Shown here piece by piece: positions 1-5,264 of a stretch of DNA of 5,637 nucleotides. Position 1 is the stretch's first letter; each line of letters starts with the position of its first letter. The translations under genes were made by a program, and so were the position numbers. Under the pieces are notes generated by a model, which made no database searches, was not told the DNA's origin, and worked only from the letters and a program-made list of their open reading frames with translations. Source of the DNA: an uncultured Treponema sp. (GTDB lineage: Bacteria > Spirochaetota > Spirochaetia > Treponematales > Treponemataceae); NCBI RefSeq assembly GCF_938029485.1, contig NZ_CALHGC010000123.1, positions 1 to 5,637 on the forward strand, written 5' to 3'.

Positions 1-84
1 CAGGGTGATAAAAAATGCAAGATCTCCATCCAGTTCTTTTTCCAATGCGAATTTACGGACATCTTCAATCTTTACCCCAGCCAT
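1..84 (-). CDS. nusA: Probable transcription termination/antitermination factor NusA, N-terminal fragment
   Basis: Only the first 28 codons are in the window, beginning MAGVKIEDVRKFALEKELDG; the frame is open through the window edge. The fragment is a charged helix followed by a hydrophobic stretch (LAFFITL), similar in layout to the start of the NusA N-terminal domain, which binds RNA polymerase. The call rests mainly on position: rimP is directly followed by nusA in most bacteria, and here the two are 12 nt apart on the same strand. The ATG at 84 is preceded by AAGGAG (98-93), 8 nt upstream, which overlaps the rimP stop codon and suggests translational coupling. NusA regulates pausing, termination and antitermination, which matters because its operon leader carries a terminator. 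The residues seen are too few to prove the family. Confidence 0.65.
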   Translation of the reverse strand, partial: MAGVKIEDVRKFALEKELDGDLAFFITL

Positions 85-92
85 TAATCCGA

Positions 93-98
93 CTCCTT
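93..98 (-). promoter_or_regulatory. Ribosome binding site of nusA overlapping the rimP stop
   Basis: AAGGAG on the minus strand, 8 nt before the nusA ATG. It shares bases with the TAA stop of rimP (99-97), so a ribosome finishing rimP sits on the nusA initiation region. This supports both the start choice and co-translation in one operon. Confidence 0.8.
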
Positions 99-546
99 AG
101 ATTTTATTCAATTTCGCCTTTTTTATATCCGCATACCGGACATCCCTGTGCCCGCCGGAAATGTTTAACCGGATACTTGCCGTATCCGCCGCCAGCAGTT
201 CCCCTTCAAGCCAATCGGAACAGGAAACTTCCAACACCTTTATATTCTCACCAATAAAGGCTTGAAATTCCGCTGCATTTTTTATCACCCTGTTAAGTCC
301 GGGAGAGCTTACTTCCATCTGAATATCCTGAGAGTTAAGCAACACTTCCGCACGTGATAATAACGCCCGATGTACCTTTGAGCAATCGTCAATTCCGACT
401 CCGTTTTTACTGTAGATAACGGCTTTTACAACCCACATTGACTTTTGATGAACAATTTGCAAATCCACAAGTTTATATCCGAGGCCGGCAACTAGCTGTT
501 CATAATCGGTAAAATACGGAACGCTTTCTTTTTGCACATATTCCAT
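97..546 (-). CDS. rimP: Ribosome maturation factor RimP
   Basis: 149 residues from the ATG at 546, close to the usual RimP length of about 150. RimP binds the 30S subunit in the cytoplasm and helps it mature. Family signatures are clear: the N-terminal domain carries GYKLVDLQI (residues 23-31) and GIDDCSKVHRAL (51-62), and the domain junction carries the hallmark EVSSPGLNR (78-86). A C-terminal SH3-like beta domain follows (roughly 93-149). The frame extends upstream to a TTG at 567, but that TTG lies at the edge of a terminator T-tract, while the ATG at 546 has GGGAG 8 nt upstream, so 546 is preferred. It is the first gene of an operon with probable nusA 12 nt downstream. Transcription probably starts near 621 and must cross the hairpin at 573-590. 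Confidence 0.95.
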   Translation of the reverse strand: MEYVQKESVPYFTDYEQLVAGLGYKLVDLQIVHQKSMWVVKAVIYSKNGVGIDDCSKVHRALLSRAEVLLNSQDIQMEVSSPGLNRVIKNAAEFQAFIGENIKVLEVSCSDWLEGELLAADTASIRLNISGGHRDVRYADIKKAKLNKI

Positions 547-554
547 TGCATCAA

Positions 555-559
555 CTCCC
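555..559 (-). promoter_or_regulatory. Ribosome binding site of rimP
   Basis: GGGAG on the minus strand, separated by 8 nt from the ATG at 546. It decides the start of rimP against the in-frame TTG at 567. It begins only a few bases after the T-tract of the upstream terminator hairpin, so folding or termination there directly affects access to rimP. Confidence 0.75.
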
Positions 560-560
560 G

Positions 561-590
561 TAAACAAAAAAAGAGCCGTTTGAACGACTC
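561..590 (-). terminator. Intrinsic terminator in the rimP leader (candidate attenuator; may also end glgC transcripts)
   Basis: On the minus strand the RNA GAGUCGU-UCAA-ACGGCUC forms a 7-bp stem (590-584 with 579-573, one G-U wobble) with a 4-nt loop, followed directly by seven U residues (572-566) and then GUUU. On the plus strand the wobble becomes a C-A mismatch and no U-tract follows, so the orientation is minus. It lies 175 nt beyond the glgC stop and only 14 nt before the rimP ribosome binding site. Because the best rimP promoter is upstream of it, it probably works as a leader terminator for rimP-nusA. It would also stop readthrough from glgC. Confidence 0.8.
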
Positions 591-627
591 CTGACTAGAC
601 TTATAAGGATAATAAAGTTCTTTACGG

Positions 628-656
628 ATAATACCATAAAGGAAAAGTTTATGCAA
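628..656 (-). promoter_or_regulatory. Sigma70-type promoter for rimP-nusA
   Basis: Minus strand TTGCAT (656-651), exactly 17 bp, TATTAT (633-628). The -35 matches consensus at 4 of 6 positions and the -10 at 5 of 6. Transcription would begin near 621, giving a leader of about 75 nt that contains the terminator hairpin at 573-590. Phased A-tracts lie immediately upstream. This is the only well-spaced promoter I find between glgC and rimP. Confidence 0.65.
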
Positions 657-662
657 GACCGC

Positions 663-683
663 AAAAATCGTTGAAAAAATCGT
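663..683 (-). promoter_or_regulatory. Phased A-tracts (direct repeat) upstream of the rimP -35, possible UP element
   Basis: On the plus strand AAAAATCGT (663-671) is repeated as AAAAAATCGT (674-683), an 11-bp offset close to one helical turn. The nearer tract begins 7 bp upstream of the -35 hexamer at 651-656. Phased A/T tracts in this position commonly bind the RNA polymerase alpha C-terminal domain or bend DNA and raise promoter strength. The repeat is seen directly; the function is inferred. Confidence 0.45.
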
Positions 684-695
684 GAAAGGTAAACG

Positions 696-751
696 CATCA
701 GGCTGTTCAGCGCCCCCATTTCTTCTGCGCTTTTATCTGCTTTGCCTGATG
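696..751. repeat. Nested inverted repeat just downstream of glgC
   Basis: An outer perfect 8-bp inverted repeat, CATCAGGC (696-703) and GCCTGATG (744-751), encloses an inner 5-bp repeat AGCGC (709-713) and GCGCT (727-731). As minus-strand RNA it would form a two-tier hairpin beginning about 14 nt after the glgC stop. No U-tract follows directly, so it is not a classic intrinsic terminator. It could protect the 3' end of glgC mRNA or assist termination. Confidence 0.5.
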
Positions 752-765
752 TGATTACCCTTTTT

Positions 766-2037
766 TTAAATAACAGTATTATCAGGAATAATTGCATTTT
801 TGGTGATAACGTAAATACGATCTACAATATGGTAATAGCCGTAGTCGCCGTCGGGCGGTATTTCACCCATACCGATAGATACGTTATGCCCGATACGCGC
901 ATTCTTGTCGATAATGGCCTTTTTGATATGGCAGTTTTTTCCGATGCCGACACACGGAATATCGGCTTTTTCGTCTCCGGCTTTGCTGCTGTCGGATTCG
1001 TAGTAGTCCGCTCCCATACAGACAACTCCTTCCAATACGCTGCCGGCCTCAATTATCGTTCGGATCCCGATTACGGAGCGGGTAATCGTTGCATACGTGA
1101 TAACGCAGCCTTCACTACAGGTAACGCGGTCAAGCTGCGCTCCGTTAATTTTTGAAGCGGGTAAGTTTCGGTAGTGGGTATAAATCGGCGCTTCCGCATC
1201 ATAAAAGTTGAATTGAGGGGTAATTTCCGTTAAATCAAGATTTGCCTCATAGAAGCTGCGGATGGTACCGATGTCTTCCCAGTAACCGTTATGCACAAAG
1301 GCTGAAACTTTATGATCTTTAATCGCGGCGGGGATAATCTCTTTGCCGAAGTCCGTCATACTGTTGTTTAAGCAGTCTTCCATCGCCTCCGCATTAAAGA
1401 TGTAAATACCCATCGAAGCGAGATATTCTTTGTCGGGGCTTGCTACGGAAATACCCGATTGTGCAGGGATCTTCCATTCATCGATGTTTCTATCGGGGCC
1501 GGGTTTTTCCATAAAAGCCGTGATATTCGATTTTTTATCAATCTGCATAATACCGAATCCGGAAGCATCGCGGCGGTTGACCGCCGTACACGCGATGGTA
1601 ATATCAGCACCGGAAGCTTCGTGCTGCGCTAGGAAATCTTGTAAGTTCATACGATATAATTGATCGCCTGAAAGAATGATGTAGTATTTCGGATTTTGCG
1701 TTTTAAAATGAGGAAAGTTCTTTCTTACGGCATCCGCAGTCCCTTCGTACCATCCCGAATGCTCAAACGTTTGCTCTGCAGCAAGGATTTCAACAAAACC
1801 GTTTGAAAAACTGTCAAAGCGGTATGCACGTGCAATATGCAGATGCAGCGATGCGGAGTTAAATTGGGTCAATACGTAAATTTGCCTAAAACCGGAATTA
1901 ATACAGTTGGAAATAGGTATATCGACAATACGGTGTTTCCCTCCGAACGGTACGGCCGGTTTTGAACGGGATTGGGTGAGCGGGTATAAACGGGTTCCCT
2001 TTCCGCCTCCCAAGATAATCGATAATACTTTCGGCAT
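766..2037 (-). CDS. glgC: Glucose-1-phosphate adenylyltransferase (ADP-glucose pyrophosphorylase) GlgC
   Basis: 423 residues, full length for the family. GlgC makes ADP-glucose from glucose 1-phosphate and ATP, the committed step of bacterial glycogen synthesis, in the cytoplasm. The N-terminal nucleotidyltransferase fold shows GGGKGTRLYPLT (10-21), KPAVPFGGKHR (26-36), WYEGTADAVR (96-105), SGDQLYRMN (123-131, with the metal/catalytic Asp at 125), FMEKP (175-179, Lys for glucose 1-phosphate) and GYWEDIGT (251-258). The C-terminal part (about 290-423) is a left-handed beta-helix with hexapeptide-like repeats. Segments such as GFVEILAAEQT, FYDAEAPIYTHYRNLP, MGADYYES and IIDKNARIGHNV resemble the cyanobacterial/plant branch more than E. 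coli GlgC. The ATG at 2037 has a strong AAGGAGGA upstream. No other glg gene is in the window. Confidence 0.95.
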   Translation of the reverse strand: MPKVLSIILGGGKGTRLYPLTQSRSKPAVPFGGKHRIVDIPISNCINSGFRQIYVLTQFNSASLHLHIARAYRFDSFSNGFVEILAAEQTFEHSGWYEGTADAVRKNFPHFKTQNPKYYIILSGDQLYRMNLQDFLAQHEASGADITIACTAVNRRDASGFGIMQIDKKSNITAFMEKPGPDRNIDEWKIPAQSGISVASPDKEYLASMGIYIFNAEAMEDCLNNSMTDFGKEIIPAAIKDHKVSAFVHNGYWEDIGTIRSFYEANLDLTEITPQFNFYDAEAPIYTHYRNLPASKINGAQLDRVTCSEGCVITYATITRSVIGIRTIIEAGSVLEGVVCMGADYYESDSSKAGDEKADIPCVGIGKNCHIKKAIIDKNARIGHNVSIGMGEIPPDGDYGYYHIVDRIYVITKNAIIPDNTVI

Positions 2038-2040
2038 ATA

Positions 2041-2048
2041 TCCTCCTT
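2041..2048 (-). promoter_or_regulatory. Ribosome binding site of glgC
   Basis: AAGGAGGA on the minus strand, with only 4 nt between GGAGG and the ATG at 2037. It is a near-perfect anti-16S match and confirms the glgC start, which also places the GGGKGTRL motif at the usual distance from the N-terminus. Confidence 0.85.
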
Positions 2049-2109
2049 ATGATATTTGCAGGGGCGCATTCCGCAAAAACCGAGAGAAGTATCTATGAAC
2101 ACACTAGAC

Positions 2110-2136
2110 CTGTTCGATAACTTTGTTGCCGAACAG
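2110..2136 (-). promoter_or_regulatory. Hairpin in the glgC 5' leader
   Basis: CTGTTCG (2110-2116) and CGAACAG (2130-2136) form a perfect 7-bp inverted repeat. The 13-nt interior can add a GU pair and three more pairs (AAC with GTT around an AAA loop), giving a symmetrical two-part stem in minus-strand RNA. It lies about 75 nt upstream of the glgC ribosome binding site and is not followed by a T-tract. It may be an mRNA-stability or regulatory element, or a DNA operator. Confidence 0.4.
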
Positions 2137-2154
2137 ACCGACGAGTTCTATTAT
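2126..2154 (+). promoter_or_regulatory. Possible distal promoter for the solute-binding lipoprotein gene
   Basis: Plus strand TTGCCG (2126-2131), 17 bp, TATTAT (2149-2154). The -10 matches at 5 of 6 positions and the -35 at 4 of 6. It would give a leader of about 110 nt and faces the glgC promoter, whose -10 region overlaps or abuts it. The match could be chance in AT-rich DNA. Confidence 0.35.
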
Positions 2155-2158
2155 TATA

Positions 2159-2187
2159 AGTATAAACGAGGTTTTTATTTTTTTCCA
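2159..2187 (-). promoter_or_regulatory. Candidate promoter of glgC
   Basis: Minus strand TGGAAA (2187-2182), 17 bp, TATACT (2164-2159). A second -10-like TATAAT lies at 2158-2153. The leader would be about 115 nt and include the hairpin at 2110-2136. The -35 falls inside the A/T palindrome at 2175-2198, so a protein bound there would compete with RNA polymerase. Confidence 0.5.
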
Positions 2188-2198
2188 GAAAAAAATAA
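2175..2198. repeat. 24-bp A/T-rich palindrome between the divergent genes
   Basis: Ten perfect base pairs, TTATTTTTTT (2175-2184) and AAAAAAATAA (2189-2198), around a CCAG centre. It covers the candidate glgC -35 and sits upstream of the proximal promoter of the plus-strand gene, placing it to serve both directions. It could be an operator, an UP-like element or a bend. It lacks the GC-rich stem of a bidirectional terminator. Confidence 0.5.
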
Positions 2199-2236
2199 GA
2201 ATTATTCGCAAATCTAAGAACAAACGCATCGAGTTG

Positions 2237-2264
2237 TTGACAATGCTCTTATTGTCGTCATAAT
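2237..2264 (+). promoter_or_regulatory. Proximal promoter of the solute-binding lipoprotein gene
   Basis: A perfect -35 TTGACA (2237-2242), 16 bp, and CATAAT (2259-2264, 5 of 6). A start about 7 nt downstream falls at about 2271, within two bases of the ATG at 2273. Transcripts from it would be leaderless or nearly so, which fits the lack of a good ribosome binding site there. It overlaps the inverted repeat at 2239-2256. Confidence 0.55.
2239..2256. repeat. Inverted repeat over the promoter, possible operator
   Basis: GACAAT (2239-2244) and ATTGTC (2251-2256) form a perfect 6-bp inverted repeat with a 6-bp spacer. It overlaps the -35 and much of the spacer of the promoter at 2237-2264. A dimeric repressor bound here would block transcription of the lipoprotein gene. 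I do not recognise the motif as belonging to a specific regulator. Confidence 0.4.
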
Positions 2265-2272
2265 AAACGGGT

Positions 2273-3517
2273 ATGAAAAAATTCCTTTTTGCCGCAGCGC
2301 TCGCGTGCTGTATGCTTTCTGCTTGTAAAAATGCCGAAGATTCGATTGCCGTTATTTGGACGGATCGTACCGAATTTATTTCTTATTGCGAAGCTTTTAA
2401 CAGCGCTCAAAGCCGTTATAAAATCATTGCCCTTTATAGAAAGAACCCTTCGGATGCGTTAATAGATGATTCCGAACAGCCCGATATTGTCATCGGCCCA
2501 TGGCTAAGAGGCGATGCAGCGAGGGTAAAATTCAGCAAATTAGACGCTCTGCTGTCTAACCGAAAAATTTCCCCCGCTATCTTTTACCCGTTATTATTTG
2601 AGTTAGGGAGTATCAACGGCGCTCAATATCTCTTACCTGTAAGCTTTAATTTACCGACCATTATCTTTTCCGCATCGCAGAAAAATATAATAAAGACAAA
2701 TTTTACGATTTCGCTTGAAGAAATGCGAAAGCTTTCAATCGCATATAATACAAAGAGCGGATCGGAATATACTAAAATGGGATTTTCTCCTCGGTGGGAT
2801 ACCGATTTTCTCTACATCAGCGCCCAAGGGTTTGATGTGTCTTTTGAAGAAACAAAAAACTTCTTTTCGTGGAATGATAAAGCCTTACAGGAATTGATCG
2901 ACTATACGCGCCGCTGGTCGGAAGAAATCAATACGGCAGCTGCAGCCGAAGATGAATTTAAATTTAAATACCTCTACGATCCGCCGTATACGCTCATCAC
3001 CAACGGGCACTGCCTGTTTTGGTATTTGCCGAGCGATAAACTGTTTTCGTTAAATAATGAAAGATTAAAATCGCTCGATTATCGATGGATGAATTATAAC
3101 GGCAAAACGCCTCTGCAGGATAATATCATCTATGCCGGAATTTGCAAGAAAGCAAAAAATAAAGCCGCTGCAGAAGCATTTCTGCTGTGGTTTTTTAATG
3201 AAGAAAATCAAAAAAAACTGCTTGCACGTTCTCAAACGGATAATATGATTGCCACCCCTTTCGGATTGGCAGGAGGTTTTTCTTCCGTAAAGAATGTAAC
3301 TGAAAATATTTTCCCCGTGTATTACCCTCTTTTACTCAAGCATTTGCCGCAAACCGAGGACTTCTCTGCTCCTCATATCTTGCCCCATAATTGGGAGCTG
3401 CTTAAAAAAGAGATTATTTTTCCTTATTTAAGGGATCAGACACGAACACTTTCCGACGATGAAAAACCGCAATCGCTCAATCGGCGTGTATCGGATTGGT
3501 ATAAGCGCCCCCGTTGA
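2273..3517 (+). CDS. Lipoprotein, probable ABC-transporter extracellular solute-binding protein (family 1, sugar type)
   Basis: 414 residues, a typical length for MalE-like binding proteins. A short signal peptide (1-17: two Lys, hydrophobic core) ends in the lipobox LSAC with Cys18 as the lipidated residue, so the mature protein should be membrane-anchored in the periplasm. The body follows the family pattern: an N-terminal beta-strand (IAVIW, 25-29), PDIVIGPWLRGD (70-81), a hinge-like segment QYLLPVSFNLPTIIFS (118-133), an aromatic-rich ligand-side segment NGHCLFWYLPSD (244-255) and an AAAEAFLLWFFNEENQKKL helix (298-316). Such proteins deliver sugars or other solutes to an ABC permease. No permease or ATPase lies beside it, so it is an orphan here. 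The ATG at 2273 is the only Met that leaves a complete signal peptide. There is no clear ribosome binding site. The ligand is unknown; the divergent glgC weakly suggests carbohydrate. Confidence 0.8.
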   Translation: MKKFLFAAALACCMLSACKNAEDSIAVIWTDRTEFISYCEAFNSAQSRYKIIALYRKNPSDALIDDSEQPDIVIGPWLRGDAARVKFSKLDALLSNRKISPAIFYPLLFELGSINGAQYLLPVSFNLPTIIFSASQKNIIKTNFTISLEEMRKLSIAYNTKSGSEYTKMGFSPRWDTDFLYISAQGFDVSFEETKNFFSWNDKALQELIDYTRRWSEEINTAAAAEDEFKFKYLYDPPYTLITNGHCLFWYLPSDKLFSLNNERLKSLDYRWMNYNGKTPLQDNIIYAGICKKAKNKAAAEAFLLWFFNEENQKKLLARSQTDNMIATPFGLAGGFSSVKNVTENIFPVYYPLLLKHLPQTEDFSAPHILPHNWELLKKEIIFPYLRDQTRTLSDDEKPQSLNRRVSDWYKRPR

Positions 3518-3531
3518 TTCGACATGCGAAG

Positions 3532-3571
3532 CGGGTAGACGCTGTGCATCAAAATGTATTGTTTCCACCCG
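3532..3571. repeat. Imperfect hairpin between convergent genes, possible weak terminator
   Basis: CGGGT (3532-3536) and ACCCG (3567-3571) flank an inner GTGCAT-CAAA-ATGTAT stem (3544-3559, with GU pairs). The gap between the two convergent stop codons is only 60 bp, so a bidirectional terminator is expected here. No T-tract follows on either strand, so this is not a convincing intrinsic terminator. Confidence 0.3.
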
Positions 3572-3577
3572 GCGCCT

Positions 3578-5248
3578 TTAATAGTGCACACCTATCCCGA
3601 TAAAGATTTCCGTAATCGATTCTCCGTCACGCTTTGCTTTTCCTCTGAGAGTGAGACCGGAAAGATTTTTTACTTCCGTTAAATCGACCCCGAGGCTGGC
3701 TCTAACGTAAATACTTCGCATTTTTTCAGGATACACAATAACTTCCATCCCTCCGGCATACCATCCGTCTGCCGGATGATAGTATCGCCCCGTTTTGCTG
3801 TCATGCACCAGCGCCATATCGAAGAAGGGAATAAACTGAATGTCGCAATTAAACAACCGCACCCATGAAACGCCGGTAATGGTTTGAAAGTCCAATGTAG
3901 CAATCCGAATGGGAATATCGAAGTTAAAAGTAAAGGCCGTATCCGTGTCAATTCGTTTATTTAAAATACCGCGAAGAGCGGATCCCGCTTGAGTGCTTGT
4001 AGCCCCGAACAAAAGATAAAAAAACTGAGCACGGCCATATATACCGACACGATTTATAAACGAATAGTATCCGGCTAACGAGGTTTTAAAATCGGTAGTC
4101 ATCTTATGTTTACTGTAAAATTGGTAAGCGTATGTATTGCTGATCGAGAAGGAAAGACCTTTTCTAAAATTAGATTGCCAATTCACTCTTGAAAGAGACA
4201 GCGCGTGTCCCCAATTAAATGACCACGTTCTAAGATCGTTCGCCTGGATGCCGTCAAATGCCCAATTTCCTGTCAGACTTATAGAGGGCGTCCACACAAG
4301 CGCGCCGAATTTTTTTATTTCGGCAAGCATAACGGGAGAGCGGAGATAAAAATTTGACTTAAAATAATACCGGTCGTTAGGATATAAATACCCCAACTTG
4401 GTCGGCTGTACCGTTTCGGTTTGAGCTTCAGAGTTTTCCGCCGTACTTGTAGCGGATATTTGACTTGATGTACGGTCATTAATTACCAGTTCGGAGGAAA
4501 GTCCGAACACCAATGATATATGTTTATTAAATTTGTGCGACGCTGCCAATCCGGTACCGATATTTATTTTAGGGAATTTCTCAAATGCATAGACAATCTC
4601 AAAGTTGTTGTCCCATAGCAGATTGAATATTCCCGCCTTAAACGGTAATGAAAAATCAATCGAAGATGATACAATCTGATTATCCGTTTCGGTTGAACGG
4701 TATACCAGATCCGCTTTTAACGGTTGTAATGTTCCCGCAAAATTGAAATCCTGCATTTTCAACTTTAATTGGAAGCCGCTGTTTGAATCAAAGGAAGGAT
4801 AAGGCACTGCGATAAAGTTCCATGTGTCGGTTATTGCAATCGTAAGTATAACAGGAATCACTGATTGATTGTCCGTGTCGCCGTATTCCCTATCGATTTT
4901 AACCGTCTGAATAATCCGGATATTTTTTAATTGCTGTTCAAGGTCGCCTAGGTAGTGCTGCAATGCTTCTTCCGAAGTAAAAATACGATCGGTATCGACG
5001 GGAACGGCTTGTGAAAGCGGATATTTTCGTGTCAAACCTTTAATGTTGTAGTGGACGGCCGTGATTCGATAGTTTTGCGCAACAGGCACTTCGGCGCTCT
5101 TACCGGCCGGCGGTATCTCTGTGGGGGTATCAATAACAGCGGATTGCAAGGATTCCGCTTCCTGCGCATAAAGAACCGCAGTAAAAAAAATGCATACCCC
5201 AACTATAACAGATCGTATCAAACCCATACATTTTTTATATTCAATCAT
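3578..5248 (-). CDS. Outer membrane beta-barrel protein of the Omp85 (BamA/TamA-like) superfamily, single apparent POTRA
   Basis: 556 residues. The signal peptide spans about 1-28 (IRSVIVGVCIFFTAVLYA, cleavage before QEAES). A polar Pro-rich linker (30-58) leads to one POTRA-like domain (about 60-145: ITAVHYNIKG, a helix around SEEALQHYLGDLEQQL, then strands). Next comes the Omp85-type barrel entry PSFDSNSGFQLKLKMQDFNF (151-170) and alternating beta strands to the C-terminus. SALRGILNKR (423-432) with Arg426 resembles the conserved loop-6 (V/L)RG(F/Y) motif of Omp85 barrels. The C-terminal strand IFIGIGVHY ends in an aromatic residue, as in BAM-substrate beta signals. BamA has five POTRA domains and TamA three, so this is not the essential BamA. 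It may help insert or move proteins or lipids, but the substrate is unknown. The ATG at 5248 has AAGGA 5 nt upstream; Met8 has none. Confidence 0.75.
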   Translation of the reverse strand: MIEYKKCMGLIRSVIVGVCIFFTAVLYAQEAESLQSAVIDTPTEIPPAGKSAEVPVAQNYRITAVHYNIKGLTRKYPLSQAVPVDTDRIFTSEEALQHYLGDLEQQLKNIRIIQTVKIDREYGDTDNQSVIPVILTIAITDTWNFIAVPYPSFDSNSGFQLKLKMQDFNFAGTLQPLKADLVYRSTETDNQIVSSSIDFSLPFKAGIFNLLWDNNFEIVYAFEKFPKINIGTGLAASHKFNKHISLVFGLSSELVINDRTSSQISATSTAENSEAQTETVQPTKLGYLYPNDRYYFKSNFYLRSPVMLAEIKKFGALVWTPSISLTGNWAFDGIQANDLRTWSFNWGHALSLSRVNWQSNFRKGLSFSISNTYAYQFYSKHKMTTDFKTSLAGYYSFINRVGIYGRAQFFYLLFGATSTQAGSALRGILNKRIDTDTAFTFNFDIPIRIATLDFQTITGVSWVRLFNCDIQFIPFFDMALVHDSKTGRYYHPADGWYAGGMEVIVYPEKMRSIYVRASLGVDLTEVKNLSGLTLRGKAKRDGESITEIFIGIGVHY

Positions 5249-5253
5249 ATATA

Positions 5254-5258
5254 TCCTT
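5254..5258 (-). promoter_or_regulatory. Ribosome binding site of the Omp85-family gene
   Basis: AAGGA on the minus strand, 5 nt before the ATG at 5248. It decides the start against the in-frame Met8 codon at 5227, which has no such site. It begins 6 nt after the foot of the leader hairpin at 5265-5298. Confidence 0.75.
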
Positions 5259-5264
5259 CCAAGA

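Noticed and set aside
544..567. The upstream TTG at 567 as the start of rimP.
   Set aside because: It falls at the edge of the terminator T-tract with no ribosome binding site, whereas the ATG at 546 has GGGAG 8 nt upstream and gives the usual RimP length.
492..797. A 101-codon open frame on the minus strand spanning the glgC-rimP gap, with a hydrophobic middle part.
   Set aside because: It overlaps the ends of both glgC and rimP, contains the rimP promoter and the leader terminator, and neither Met candidate (797 or the one near 720) has a convincing ribosome binding site.
682..1155. A 157-codon plus-strand open frame.
   Set aside because: Most of it is antisense to the well-supported glgC and it shows no family motif; it is a shadow frame.
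2110..2136. An SOS (LexA) box, because of the GTTCG and CGAAC half-sites.
   Set aside because: The half-sites are in the opposite order and too far apart compared with the CGAAC-N4-GTTCG box of Gram-positive LexA.
3518..3530. A tiny TTCG-N5-CGAA hairpin right after the lipoprotein stop.
   Set aside because: A 4-bp stem without a T-tract is expected by chance.
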